Part shown: positions 44,439 through 53,246 of the stretch, one piece after another
Position numbering within the stretch: the first letter of the stretch is position 1
How the letters are laid out: each line of letters opens with the position of its first letter
NCBI GenBank assembly: GCA_963716855.1
Contig: CAVQUV010000023.1
Coordinates: 108,048 to 172,047 of the forward strand
Length of the DNA stretch: 64,000 nt
Reading direction: 5' to 3'
DNA from: JAGVSZ01 sp963716855
GTDB lineage: Bacteria; Pseudomonadota; Gammaproteobacteria; Burkholderiales; SG8-39
Notes under the pieces: generated by a model
Databases searched by the model: none
Told to the model about the DNA's origin: nothing
The model's input: only the letters and a program-made list of their open reading frames with translations
Position numbers and translations under genes: made by a program

Positions 44439-45366
44439 ATGGGTGACCTGAAGAAACACAAGCTGGGCTGGATCGGCATCGGCCGCATGGGCTACGCGAT
44501 GGCCGAGCGCCTGGCGAAGGCCGGCTGCGATCTGACCGTCTACAACCGCACGCGCGAGAAGGCCGAGCCGCTCGCGAAGTACGGCGCGAAGATCGTCGGC
44601 CGCCCGGCCGACCTCGCCGGCTGCGACATCGTGTTCACGATGGTGTCGACCGGCGACGACGTGAAGGAAGTGCTCGAAGGCAAGGACGGCGTGCTCGCCG
44701 GGAACGGCAAGCCGAAGATGATCGTGGACAGCACGTCGATCTCGATCGAGGCGTCCGCGGAGATCCGCAAGAGCCTCGCCGCGCGCGGCGTGAAGCTCCT
44801 CGCGGCGCCGGTGACGGGCAACGCGAAGGTGATCAAGGCCGGCAAGCTGACCTTCTGCGTCTCGGGCCCGGCAGGCCTACGAGGTCGCCCGGCCCTATCT
44901 CGACGTGATCGGGCGCGGGCGTCTCCTACGTCGGCGAGGGCGAGCTCTCGCGCATCGCCAAGATCTGCCACAACGTGTTCCTCGCCGTGACGATCCAGTC
45001 GCTCGCGGAGGTCACCGTCCTCGCGCAGAAGGCGGGCATGTCGCGCGCGGCGTTCCTCGATTTCCTGAACAAGAGCGTGATGGGCTCGACGTTCACGCGG
45101 TACAAGACGCCGGCGCTCGTGAATCTCGACTGTCGGTCACCTTCACGCCGGCGCTCCTGCGCAAGGACATCGACCTCGGCCTCGCCGCGGGCAAGGAGCT
45201 CGAGGTGCCGATGCCGCTCACCGCGATCACGCGCGACCTGGTGCAGACGCTCATCGGCAACGGCTACGGCGCGGAGGACTTCGCGGCGCTCATCAAGCTC
45301 CAGGCAAGAGCGTCCGGCATCGAGCTGAAGAGCGAGAACGCGTCCGTCACGGACGGGCTGCACTGA
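44439..45366 (+). CDS. NAD(P)-dependent beta-hydroxyacid dehydrogenase (3-hydroxyisobutyrate dehydrogenase family), frame-interrupted
   Basis: About 308 residues. The Rossmann motif is LGWIGIGRMGYAMAERLAKAG. It continues with VYNRTREKAEPLAKYGA and DIVFTMVSTGDDVKEVL. The substrate region reads LLAAPVTGNAKVIKAGKLTF, in place of the usual APVSGG motif, then the catalytic Lys region RIAKICHNVFLAVTIQSLAE with K-N. Breaks near 44870 and 44922 (extra bases) and 45133 (one base missing) interrupt the frame. It oxidises a hydroxy acid with NAD(P); 15 bases separate it from the M24 gene. Confidence 0.85.
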
Positions 45367-45381
45367 CGAGAGGAGTTCACC

Positions 45382-46044
45382 ATGGCAAAGCAGCGGATCA
45401 GCTACGTCGACCTCGACAAGATGACTCCGGCGATGCAGGCGGAGATGGACCGCTGCCGCCGCGAGGGCACGCCGCGCCCCGAGAGCTCGGCGGTGCGCGC
45501 CCACGTGCCGGGCGCCTTCTGGGCGTTCGCCAACTCGTGGCGCGACATCTTCCACACCGGCGTGTGCGACCACGCGATCAAGGAGCTCTGCCGCCTCTAC
45601 GTGTCGCGCTCGGTCACCTGCGAGTTCTGCGGCAACCAGCGCTCGATCAAGGCGGCGACGAAGAGCGACCGGCCCGTGGTCGAGGAGCAGGTGAAGGATC
45701 TGCTCAACTTCGAGAAATCCACGCGCTACACCGAACGCGAGAAGGCGGCGCTCGCGTACGCCGAGGCGATCACCTGGCGGCTCGAGACCGATGACGCGTT
45801 CTGGGAGCGGCTCGACCGGCACTTCTCCGAACCGGAGCTGGTCGAGCTCGGCTGCTTCATCGCGCTCACGATGGGACAGCAGAGCTGGCTGCGGCTCCTG
45901 AACATCGAGCACCACCAGGTGCTCGCGGGGACCGGCGCCTCGATGGCGCCGGGCTTCGAGAGCGCGGAGGCGCTCGCCGCGACCAAGGCCGCGCCCGACT
46001 ACTGGGCAAAGCCGAAGGGCGGTTCGGTCAAGGACGCGGCCTGA
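45382..46044 (+). CDS. Carboxymuconolactone decarboxylase family protein
   Basis: A 220-residue all-helical protein of the CMD/AhpD-like family. The signature helix pair is VCDHAIKELCRLYVSRSVTC with the EFCGNQR segment (CEFC, an AhpD-like CxxC) and later ALAYAEAITWRLETDDAFW and HFSEPELVELGCFIALTMGQ. Members decarboxylate 4-carboxymuconolactone or act as peroxidase-like reductases. The CxxC suggests redox chemistry, but the length (220 instead of about 130) means a divergent subgroup. It is intact, unlike its upstream neighbours. Confidence 0.85.
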   Translation: MAKQRISYVDLDKMTPAMQAEMDRCRREGTPRPESSAVRAHVPGAFWAFANSWRDIFHTGVCDHAIKELCRLYVSRSVTCEFCGNQRSIKAATKSDRPVVEEQVKDLLNFEKSTRYTEREKAALAYAEAITWRLETDDAFWERLDRHFSEPELVELGCFIALTMGQQSWLRLLNIEHHQVLAGTGASMAPGFESAEALAATKAAPDYWAKPKGGSVKDAA

Positions 46045-46066
46045 AAAAGACGAGGGGGAGGAAGCG

Positions 46067-48034
46067 ATGGCGATTCATGACTGCACACCGCTCTGCGCGC
46101 ACGGGGTCGACGCGACGCCGAGCGCGCCGAAGCTCGGCCGCCGTGACTTCCTGCGCGACACCTTCAGCGCAAGCGCCGGCCTCTTCGGCATCTCGGTGCT
46201 CGGCGGCTGCGCGTCGGTGATGGGCCCGTCCGGCCCGGCCGACACGATGGTCGTGAATGGCAAGATCGCGACGCTCAACAAGCGCCAGCCGACCGTGTCG
46301 ACGCTCGCGATCAAGGGCGACTCGATCCTCGCGGTCGGCTCCGATGCCGAGCTCGCGCACCTGCGCGGTCCGAACACGGTCGTGATCGACGCGGGCGGCC
46401 GCACCGTGGTCCCGGGCCTGAACGACGCGCACACGCATTTCATCCGCGGCGGCCTCACGTACTCGAACGAGGTGCGCTGGGACGGCGTGCCCTCGCTCGC
46501 CGAGGGCCTGCGCCGCATGCAGGACCAGGCGCGCCGCACGCCGCCGCCGCACTGGGTGCAGGTGATCGGCGGCTGGAGCGCCGCCCAGTTCGTCGAGAAG
46601 CGCTTCCCGACGCTCGACGAGATCAACGCCGCGACCGGCGACACGCCGTGCATGGTGATGTGCATGTACGACCGCGCGTGGCTGAACCGCTCTGCGATCC
46701 GCGTCCTCGGCTGGGACAAGAGCACGCCGAACATGTTCGGCGGCGTGATCGAGCGCGACGCCGGGGGCAACCCGACCGGCGTGGTGGTCGCGACGACGAG
46801 CCTCGCAAGCCTGGTGGGCGTGTGGCTGCGCGTGCCGCGCCTCTCGCCCGAGGACCAGATGCTGTCCACGCGCCTCTTCATGCACGAGCACAACCGCCTC
46901 GGCATCACGAGCGTCGTCGACGCGGGCGGGGGCGGGCAGAACTATCCCGAGAACTACCAGGCGATCGCGCAGCTCGCGGCCCAGAACCAGATCACGCTGC
47001 GCATCGGTTATTCCCTCTTCGCGCAGACGCCCGGCAAGGAGCTCGCGAACTACGAGGCCTGGTCGAAGCTCGTGAAAGTCGGCCAGGGCAACGACTGGTT
47101 CCGCATGATCGGCGCCGGCGAGTACATCCTGTTCGCCGCCGGCGACGTCACGAACTTCGCCAAGGACTATCCGTCGCCGCCGCCGGTGATGGAAGCGAAC
47201 CTCGCCGCGGTGATGAAGTACGTCGCCGCGCAGGGCTGGCCCTTCCGGCAGCACACGAGCTTCGACGCCTCGGCGCAGCGCGTGCTGACCGTGGTCGAGC
47301 AGGTGAACCGCGAAGTGCCGCTCAAGAACCTGCGCTGGGGCCTCGACCACTGCGAGACGCTGCAGCCCAAGACGCTGGAGCGCGTGGCCGCGCTCGGCGG
47401 CAGCATCAGCATCCAGAACCGCATGTCGATGGACGGCGAGGCGTTTCTCGCGAAGTACGGCGCTTCGGCCGCGGCCAATGCGCCGCCGATCGCGCGCATC
47501 CGCGAGCTGGGCATCCCGCTCGCCTGCGGCACGGACGCCAACCGCGCGAACACGTACAACCCGTGGGTCGGCGTCCACTGGCTCGTCACCGGCAAGACGC
47601 TCGGTGGCGCGAAGCTCCAGTCCAACCACAACCTGCTCGACCGCACCGAGGCGCTGCGCCTGTACACGTCCGGCGGCGCGTGGATCTCGAGCGAGGACGA
47701 GAAGAAGGGCACGCTCGAGGTCGGCAAGCTCGCGGACATGGCGATCCTGTCCGCCGACTACTTCTCGATCTCCGAGGACGGCATCAAGGACCTCGAGTCG
47801 GTGTGCACGATCGTCGGCGGGAAGGTGGTCTACGCCGCCGGGTCGTATTCCCGGCTCGCGCCGCCGGCGCTGCCGGTCGCGCAGGATTGGCTGCCGGTGA
47901 AGCAGTACGGCACCTACTACAAGCGCGCCGCGGGCGAGGCGCCCATGGTCGCCGCGGCCGGCGGGCACACTCACCCGCCGATCGTGGGAGCGGGAGGCAC
48001 CTGGACGCTCGACTGCCCATGCGGCGTGTTCTGA
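46067..48034 (+). CDS. Amidohydrolase family protein (YtcJ-like), Tat/lipoprotein-type signal
   Basis: A 655-residue intact enzyme. RRDFLRDTFSASAGLFGISV with LGGC is a twin-arginine signal ending in a lipobox-like Cys, so it is probably exported. The YtcJ-type amidohydrolase fold follows: DTMVVNGKIATLNKR, VVPGLNDAHTHFIRGG with the HxH metal site, RWGLDHCETLQPKTLERVAA with His, and LACGTDANRANTYNPWVG with the Asp ligand. C-terminal strands: TLEVGKLADMAILSADYFS. These enzymes hydrolyse exocyclic amide or ester bonds; the substrate is not known. It belongs to the operon with the CMD-family gene and the Bug gene. Confidence 0.88.
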   Translation: MAIHDCTPLCAHGVDATPSAPKLGRRDFLRDTFSASAGLFGISVLGGCASVMGPSGPADTMVVNGKIATLNKRQPTVSTLAIKGDSILAVGSDAELAHLRGPNTVVIDAGGRTVVPGLNDAHTHFIRGGLTYSNEVRWDGVPSLAEGLRRMQDQARRTPPPHWVQVIGGWSAAQFVEKRFPTLDEINAATGDTPCMVMCMYDRAWLNRSAIRVLGWDKSTPNMFGGVIERDAGGNPTGVVVATTSLASLVGVWLRVPRLSPEDQMLSTRLFMHEHNRLGITSVVDAGGGGQNYPENYQAIAQLAAQNQITLRIGYSLFAQTPGKELANYEAWSKLVKVGQGNDWFRMIGAGEYILFAAGDVTNFAKDYPSPPPVMEANLAAVMKYVAAQGWPFRQHTSFDASAQRVLTVVEQVNREVPLKNLRWGLDHCETLQPKTLERVAALGGSISIQNRMSMDGEAFLAKYGASAAANAPPIARIRELGIPLACGTDANRANTYNPWVGVHWLVTGKTLGGAKLQSNHNLLDRTEALRLYTSGGAWISSEDEKKGTLEVGKLADMAILSADYFSISEDGIKDLESVCTIVGGKVVYAAGSYSRLAPPALPVAQDWLPVKQYGTYYKRAAGEAPMVAAAGGHTHPPIVGAGGTWTLDCPCGVF

Positions 48035-48107
48035 CGCACGAACGGATTGACAACAGCTCGCTTAGACGAGCGCCCATACTCGACCATCGACCGAGAGGAG
48101 CAGCAAG

Positions 48108-49085
48108 ATGACCTTCCGCAAGAAACTCGCCGTCCTGGCGCTCGTCGCGCCGCTCGCGGCCGCGCCCTTCGCCGGCGCGCTCGCGCAGGGATACCCGAAC
48201 AAGCCCGTCCGGGTGATCGTCCCGTTCACGCCCGGCAGCGCGACCGACATCCTCGGGCGCGTCGTCAGCGAGAAGCTCGCGTCGAGCACCGGCCAGCCCT
48301 TCATCGTCGAGAACCGCCCCGGCGCCGGCGGCACGATCGGCACCGGGCAGGTCGCGAAGTCGCCGCCGGACGGCTACACGCTGGTGGTCGTCTCGTCCGG
48401 GCACGTGACCAACCCGGTCCTCTATGCCGACCGGCTCACCTACGAGCTGAAGGACCTCACGGGCATTGCCCCGCTCGGTTCGCTGCCGAGCGTGCTGATC
48501 GCCGCGCCGGAGACGGGCGTGAAGACGGTGAAGGACCTCGTCGACCAGATGAAGGCCAACCCCGGCAAGTTCAACGTCGCGAGCGCGGGGATCGGCAGCG
48601 CGGCGCACGTGAACACCGAGAAGTTCAAGGCCTCGGTGGGCTTCGACGCGGTGCACATCCCGCTCAAGGGCACGCCGGAGATCCTGGCCGAGGTGTCGAG
48701 CAACCGGATCCACTGGGCGCTCGTGCCGCTCGTGTCGAGCATCCCGGTGATCCAGAACGGCCGCGTCGTGCCGCTCGCGGTGAGCACGCCGAAGCGCTCG
48801 CCGCGCCTGCCGGACGTGCCGACGATGGCGGAGGCCGGCTTTCCCGGCGGGGAATACAACTTCTGGGTCGGCGTCCTCGCGCCGGCCGGCACGCCGAAGG
48901 ACATCGTCGACAAGCTGAACGCCGAGATGATGAAGGCGATGGAGATGCCGGACGTGCGCGAGCGCATCGCCAAGCTCGGCGTCGAGCCGATGCCGATGTC
49001 GCCGGCGCAGTTCGACGCGCTCATTCTCGAGGAGGCGCGGGTGCTGGGGCCGATCATGAAAGCGGCCGGCATCAAGGGCAGCTGA
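48108..49085 (+). CDS. Bug family TTT substrate-binding protein
   Basis: A 325-residue intact periplasmic receptor with GAGGAGCAG upstream. Signal peptide: MTFRKKLAVLALVAPLAAAP, cleaved after ALAQ. Motifs: YPNKPVRVIVPFTPGSATD, KSPPDGYTLVVVSSG, VHIPLKGTPEILAEVSSN (replacing the more usual VPYKGG) and RLPDVPTMAEAGFPGG. It follows the amidohydrolase after 73 bases and likely delivers that enzyme's substrate. Confidence 0.93.
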   Translation: MTFRKKLAVLALVAPLAAAPFAGALAQGYPNKPVRVIVPFTPGSATDILGRVVSEKLASSTGQPFIVENRPGAGGTIGTGQVAKSPPDGYTLVVVSSGHVTNPVLYADRLTYELKDLTGIAPLGSLPSVLIAAPETGVKTVKDLVDQMKANPGKFNVASAGIGSAAHVNTEKFKASVGFDAVHIPLKGTPEILAEVSSNRIHWALVPLVSSIPVIQNGRVVPLAVSTPKRSPRLPDVPTMAEAGFPGGEYNFWVGVLAPAGTPKDIVDKLNAEMMKAMEMPDVRERIAKLGVEPMPMSPAQFDALILEEARVLGPIMKAAGIKGS

Positions 49086-49111
49086 GCGCGCCGCGACGCT
49101 GCCCGCCGGGC

Positions 49112-49193
49112 GCGTGTTCGGCGAGCTGAACGGGGCGCCGCTCGCGGTGCCGGCCTGGCGTGTTCGGCGAGCTGAACGGGGCGCCGCTCGCGG
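49112..49193. repeat. Tandem direct repeat, 46-bp period
   Basis: A 36-base sequence at 49112-49147 (beginning GCGTGTTCGGCGAGCTGAAC) recurs exactly at 49158-49193, so the unit is 46 bp. Both copies would encode VFGELNGAPLA, but the period is not a multiple of three and no open frame spans both. It sits between the Bug stop (49085) and the next gene's start (49223). Either a local duplication or an assembly artefact. Confidence 0.7.
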
Positions 49194-49222
49194 CGCCGCC
49201 GGCTCAACACGGGAGCAATGCA

Positions 49223-49612
49223 TTGAACAAACCGACCGACAAGGCCGCCGCCGAGGTGCTCGCGGCGGACGACGCGCGCTACGCGGCGATGATCGCGCAG
49301 GACTTCGACGCGCTCGGCAAGCTGCTCGCCGACGACCTGCTCTACACGCACTCGACTTCGGTCACCGACACGAAGGCCGAGTACCTCGCCGCACTGCGCA
49401 GCGGCAAGTACCGCTACCGGGCCGCGCGGCGCGAGGGCACGTCGGTGCGCATCCAGGGCACGATCGCGATCGTCAACGGGCGCTCGTTCATCGACGTCGA
49501 CGTGGACGGCGTCCCGAAATCGCTCGCGAACGTGTTCGTGAACGTCTGGACCCGGGCCCCCGGCGGGTGGCAGATGATGGCGTGGCAGTCCACGACGGTG
49601 CCGAAGGCGTAA
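49223..49612 (+). CDS. Nuclear transport factor 2 family protein (DUF4440-like)
   Basis: A 129-residue NTF2-fold protein, from a TTG start with GGGAG 7 bases upstream; starts further upstream would be in the tandem repeat. Core: KAAAEVLAADDARYAAMIAQ, DFDALGKLLADDLLYTHSTS, VRIQGTIAIVNGRSFIDVDV and PGGWQMMAWQSTTVPKA. These features match the DUF4440/SnoaL-like group of small enzymes and stress proteins; substrate unknown. Confidence 0.82.
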   Translation: MNKPTDKAAAEVLAADDARYAAMIAQDFDALGKLLADDLLYTHSTSVTDTKAEYLAALRSGKYRYRAARREGTSVRIQGTIAIVNGRSFIDVDVDGVPKSLANVFVNVWTRAPGGWQMMAWQSTTVPKA

Positions 49613-49642
49613 GCATCGGGCGCACCGTCGCGACCAAGCGGC

Positions 49643-50416
49643 TTGGACCTCGCGAACTTCGCGCCCTGGCACCTGCTCGTCCTCGCCGCCGTCGTGGCGG
49701 CGGCGGGGTTCCTGCACGGCGTGATCGGGTTCGGCTTCCCGATCATCGCGATGCCGGCGCTCACCGCCGTGTTCGACGCGAAGACCGCGGTGCTCCTTAC
49801 CGTCGTGCCGATCGTCGCGATCACGCTGGTGTCGTCGTTCCGGGGCCGAAACCTGCGGCAGAGCATCGGCCGGTTCTGGTGGCTGCCGCTCGTCACGGCG
49901 GCCGGCGGGTTCCTCGGGGTGCAGCTGTTTCTCGTGGCGCCGGTGCAGGCGATCACGCTGCTGCTCGCCGCCCTGATCGTCGTCTACCTGCTGCTCGACC
50001 GGTTCGGCCCGGGACGGTTTGCGATCGTGCACCGGCACTGGATCCCGTTCGGCGCGGTCGCGGCGCTGCTCGCGGGAACGTTCGAGGCGTCGGTCAACAT
50101 CGGCGTGCCGCCGCTCCTCATCTACCTGATGATGGCCGGCGTCGACCCGTTGGCGATGGTGCAGTCGCTCAACTTCATCTTCCTCGCGTCGAAGCTGGTG
50201 CAGACGACGATGCTGATCGCCACCGGCGCGCTGCCGGCGGCGAGCGCCGCGGCGATGCTCCCGTTCGCGGCGCTGGCGGTCGGCACGCTCTACGCCGGGA
50301 TGCGCGTCCGCGACCGGCTCGCGGTCGCGACCTACCGCCGCGCGCTGCGAGTGTTCCTGTGGCTCGCGGTGGCGGTCCTGCTGGCGCGCGCCGGCGCGGG
50401 GTTGCTCCTCGCCTAG
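49643..50416 (+). CDS. TauE/SafE family sulfite/organic anion exporter
   Basis: A 257-residue membrane protein with a TTG start and about eight helices in two halves, each opening with the family motif: GFLHGVIGFGFPIIAMPALT in the first, GTFEASVNIGVPPLLIYLMM in the second. TauE/SafE proteins export sulfite, sulfoacetate or similar anions from C2 sulfonate and aromatic acid metabolism. No sulfonate genes are next to it. The gap from the previous gene is 30 bases. Confidence 0.88.
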   Translation: MDLANFAPWHLLVLAAVVAAAGFLHGVIGFGFPIIAMPALTAVFDAKTAVLLTVVPIVAITLVSSFRGRNLRQSIGRFWWLPLVTAAGGFLGVQLFLVAPVQAITLLLAALIVVYLLLDRFGPGRFAIVHRHWIPFGAVAALLAGTFEASVNIGVPPLLIYLMMAGVDPLAMVQSLNFIFLASKLVQTTMLIATGALPAASAAAMLPFAALAVGTLYAGMRVRDRLAVATYRRALRVFLWLAVAVLLARAGAGLLLA

Positions 50417-50487
50417 ACGGGAGGGGTGGCGCGCGGAGCGCGCCAGGGAGGTTGATCAACCCGGTTCGTCCGGGCCGCCCGAACCGG

Positions 50488-51075
50488 TCAGAGGATCTTG
50501 CAGGCCTCGTCGAACTCGAGACGCGGGTTGCGCGGGAAGATCTTGGACGGATCGCCCTTGCCGAGGTTGCAGAGGAAGTTCGACTTCAGGGTGGTGCCGG
50601 CGAAGAACTCCTTGTCGACGACGGCGTTGTTGAAGCCGGACATCGGGCCGGTGTCGATGCCGAGCGCGCGCGCGGCGATGATGAGGTAGGCGCCCTGCAG
50701 CGAGCTGTTGCGCAGCGCGGTCGTCTCGACGAACGCCTTCTTCTCCTCGCCGAGGTAGTTGTTCTTCATCGCCTGGTTGTGCGGGAAGAGGCGCGGCAGC
50801 AGCTCGTAGAACTGGAGGTCGTAGGCGAGGAGCGCCGTCACCGGCGCGCTCAGCGTCTTCTCGAGATTGCCGGGGCTGAGGGCGGGTTTGAGCCGCTCCT
50901 TGGCCTCCTTGCTGCGCAGGAAGTAGATCCGCGCCGGCTGCGAGTTGCCGGTCGTCGGACCGTACTTCATGACGTCCCACAGGGCGCGCAGCTGCGCGTC
51001 GGTCACTTCCCCGGAGAGCGAGTTGTGCGTCCGGGCGTTGCGGAAAATCAGGTCGAGGGCGGCGGCGTCGAGCAT
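50488..51075 (-). CDS. rutE: Malonic semialdehyde reductase-type nitroreductase (RutE family)
   Basis: A 195-residue FMN-binding nitroreductase-fold protein, starting MLDAAALDLIFRNARTHNSL. The family motifs are RNARTHNSLSGEVTDAQLRALWDVMKYGPTTGNSQPARIYFLRS in part, then GAYLIIAARALGIDTGPMSG and FLCNLGKGDPSKIFPRNPRL. Close relatives reduce malonic semialdehyde to 3-hydroxypropionate in pyrimidine (Rut) breakdown, and length fits (E. coli RutE 196). No other rut genes are near, so the physiological substrate is uncertain. Confidence 0.82.
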   Translation of the reverse strand: MLDAAALDLIFRNARTHNSLSGEVTDAQLRALWDVMKYGPTTGNSQPARIYFLRSKEAKERLKPALSPGNLEKTLSAPVTALLAYDLQFYELLPRLFPHNQAMKNNYLGEEKKAFVETTALRNSSLQGAYLIIAARALGIDTGPMSGFNNAVVDKEFFAGTTLKSNFLCNLGKGDPSKIFPRNPRLEFDEACKIL

Positions 51076-51246
51076 GTTCGGGTCCTTGTTTCTCGGGACG
51101 GTCGGGGCGCGTATTGTCGCAGGGAAACCGCGGCGTGCGCGACCGGCGCGGGGCGCGCTTGACCGGCGGGGTTGCGGGCATGACGCGCCGGGCTTAGCCT
51201 TCACCGGAGCGCCCGCAATACCGCGCGGCGCACGAGGGTTCAGCCC

Positions 51247-51828
51247 ATGAAGACCGCAGCCATCCAGATCATCCACACCGAGCACCGCTCCATGTTCGCC
51301 GTGATACACGCCCTGGAGTACCTCGCCGAACGACTCGGGGGCCGTGACGCGACGCCCAACTTCCGGTTGCTGAACGCGATCCTCTACTACGTCCGCGAGT
51401 ATCCCGAGCGGCTCCACCACCCGGCCGAGGACCGCGTGCTGTTCGCGCGCGTCCGCGCCCGCACGACCGAGGCGAACGACCTCCTCGCGGCCCTCGAGGG
51501 CGAGCATGCGCGCGGCGAGTCGCGCCTCCACGCGCTCACGACGGCGCTCAACCGGCTCGAGGCGGGCGCGCCCGGCGCCACCGCGGCGTTCAAGGAGGCG
51601 GTGCGCACCTTCGCAAGCGGGTACTTCGCCCACATGCGCAAGGAGGAGGACGAGCTGCTGCCGATCGCCGAGCGCGTGCTCGCCTGGGACGACTGGGAGG
51701 CGATCCACAAGACGTTCGCCGCCCATCGCGATCCGGGCTTCGAGGACGGCGCCGGGGACGAGTTCAACCGCCTGTTCCAGCGCATCGTGACGCTCGCGCC
51801 GCCGCCGATCGGGCTGGGCGGCGCCTGA
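51247..51828 (+). CDS. Hemerythrin domain-containing protein
   Basis: A 193-residue four-helix protein. Di-iron ligand motifs: HTEHRSMFAVIHALEYLAER, then LHHPAEDRVLFARV, then ALEGEHARGESRLHALTTAL, then YFAHMRKEEDELLPIAERVL. This is the HHE pattern with His/Glu ligands on four helices. Bacterial hemerythrin-like proteins bind O2 or NO or sense redox change. There is no attached signalling domain. Confidence 0.88.
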   Translation: MKTAAIQIIHTEHRSMFAVIHALEYLAERLGGRDATPNFRLLNAILYYVREYPERLHHPAEDRVLFARVRARTTEANDLLAALEGEHARGESRLHALTTALNRLEAGAPGATAAFKEAVRTFASGYFAHMRKEEDELLPIAERVLAWDDWEAIHKTFAAHRDPGFEDGAGDEFNRLFQRIVTLAPPPIGLGGA

Positions 51829-51885
51829 CGTCGCCCGCCGCGCCGCGTGGGAGAATCGACGCGCATTCTTATCGAGGACACTGCC

Positions 51886-53093
51886 ATGGCCGAAGCCTTC
51901 CTCTGCGACGCGATCCGCACCCCGATCGGGCGCTACGGCGGAGCCCTTTCCACCGTGCGCACCGACGATCTCGCCGCCCTGCCGCTCAAGGCGCTCATGG
52001 AGCGCAACAAGGAGGTGGACTGGGGCGCGCTCGACGACGTGATCTACGGCTGCGCGAACCAGGCCGGGGAGGACAACCGCAACGTCGCGCGAATGGCGCT
52101 GCTGCTCGCGGGGCTGCCGAAGGAGATTGCCGGCGCAACCGTGAACCGGCTGTGCGGCTCGAGCCTCGACGCGACCGCCGTCGCGGCGCGCGCGATCAAG
52201 GCGGGCGAGATGGAGCTCGTGATCGCCGGCGGCGTGGAGAGCATGACGCGCGCGCCGTTCGTGCTGGGCAAGGCCGACAGCGCGTTCTCGCGCAGCGCGG
52301 CGATCTACGACACGACGATCGGGTGGCGGTTCGTCAATCCGCTGATGAAGGAGAAGTACGGCGTCGACTCGATGCCGGAGACCGCCGAGAACGTCGCGAT
52401 GGACTTCAAGATCGCGCGCGCCGACCAGGATGCGTTCGCCCTGCGCAGTCAGCAGCGGTGGGCGGCCGCGCACAAAGATGGTTTCTTCAAGCGCGAGATC
52501 GCGGCGGTGACGCTGGCGCAGAAGAAGGGCGACCCGAAGATCTTCGACACCGACGAGCATCCGCGGCCCGACACGACGATCGAGCAGCTCGCGAAGCTGA
52601 AGGGCGTGGTGCAAGCCGGATGGAACGGTGACCGCGGGGAACGCGTCGGGCGTGAACGACGGCTCGTGCGCGCTGATCCTCGCGTCGGAAGCTGCGGCGA
52701 AGAAGCACGGGTTGAGGCTCCGCGCGCGCGTGCTCGGCGCCGCCGTCGCGGGCGTCGCGCCGCGCATCATGGGCTTCGGGCCAGCGCCGGCGAGCAAGAA
52801 GCTGCTGGCGCGGCTCGGGCTCAAGATCGAACAGATGGACGTGATCGAGTTGAACGAGGCGTTCGCGGCGCAGGGAATTGCGGTGACGCGAGACTTCGGA
52901 ATTCCGGACGACGACGCGCGCGTGAATCCGAATGGCGGCGCGATCGCGATCGGGCATCCGCTCGGGCGCGTCGGGGGCGCGGCTTGTGACGACTGCGCTC
53001 AATCAGCTCGAGCGCATCAAGGGGCGCTACGCGCTGTGCACGATGTGCATTGGGGTGGGGCAGGGGATCGCGTTGATGATTGAGCGGGTATAG
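51886..53093 (+). CDS. Acetyl-CoA acyltransferase (beta-ketoadipyl-CoA thiolase type), frame-interrupted
   Basis: About 400 residues catalysing thiolytic cleavage of a 3-oxoacyl-CoA. Start MAEAFLCDAIRTPIGRYGGA. Catalytic Cys in VNRLCGSSLDATAVAARAI; AGGVESMTRAPFVLGKA; C-terminal active-site residues in ELNEAFAAQGIAVTRDFG, NPNGGAIAIGHPLGRSGARL and ALCTMCIGVGQGIALMIERV (second Cys, His). The RTPIGRYGGALSTVRTDDLAA opening is like PcaF/PaaJ, which would complete the 3-oxoadipate route from hydroxyquinol, but the gene is distant from that operon. Extra bases near 52617 and 52977 break the frame. Confidence 0.85.
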
Positions 53094-53246
53094 CCGACGG
53101 GCTCACACTTCGGACATCGCAGATCCAGGGACTCATGAATCTCTTGGTGGAACCCAGGAGGAGCCACGGAAAATCGCTTCGCGGACGCACATAGCCGCGA
53201 CCCTATTTTTCCCTTTGATGATTAGAGTGACGGCGCGATGAACTAA
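53094..53246 (+). other. Intergenic stretch before the methyltransferase gene
   Basis: No gene seen. A-T-rich relative to the rest (CCCTATTTTTCCCTTTGATG). It marks the start of the sparser, more AT-rich accessory region. Confidence 0.5.
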
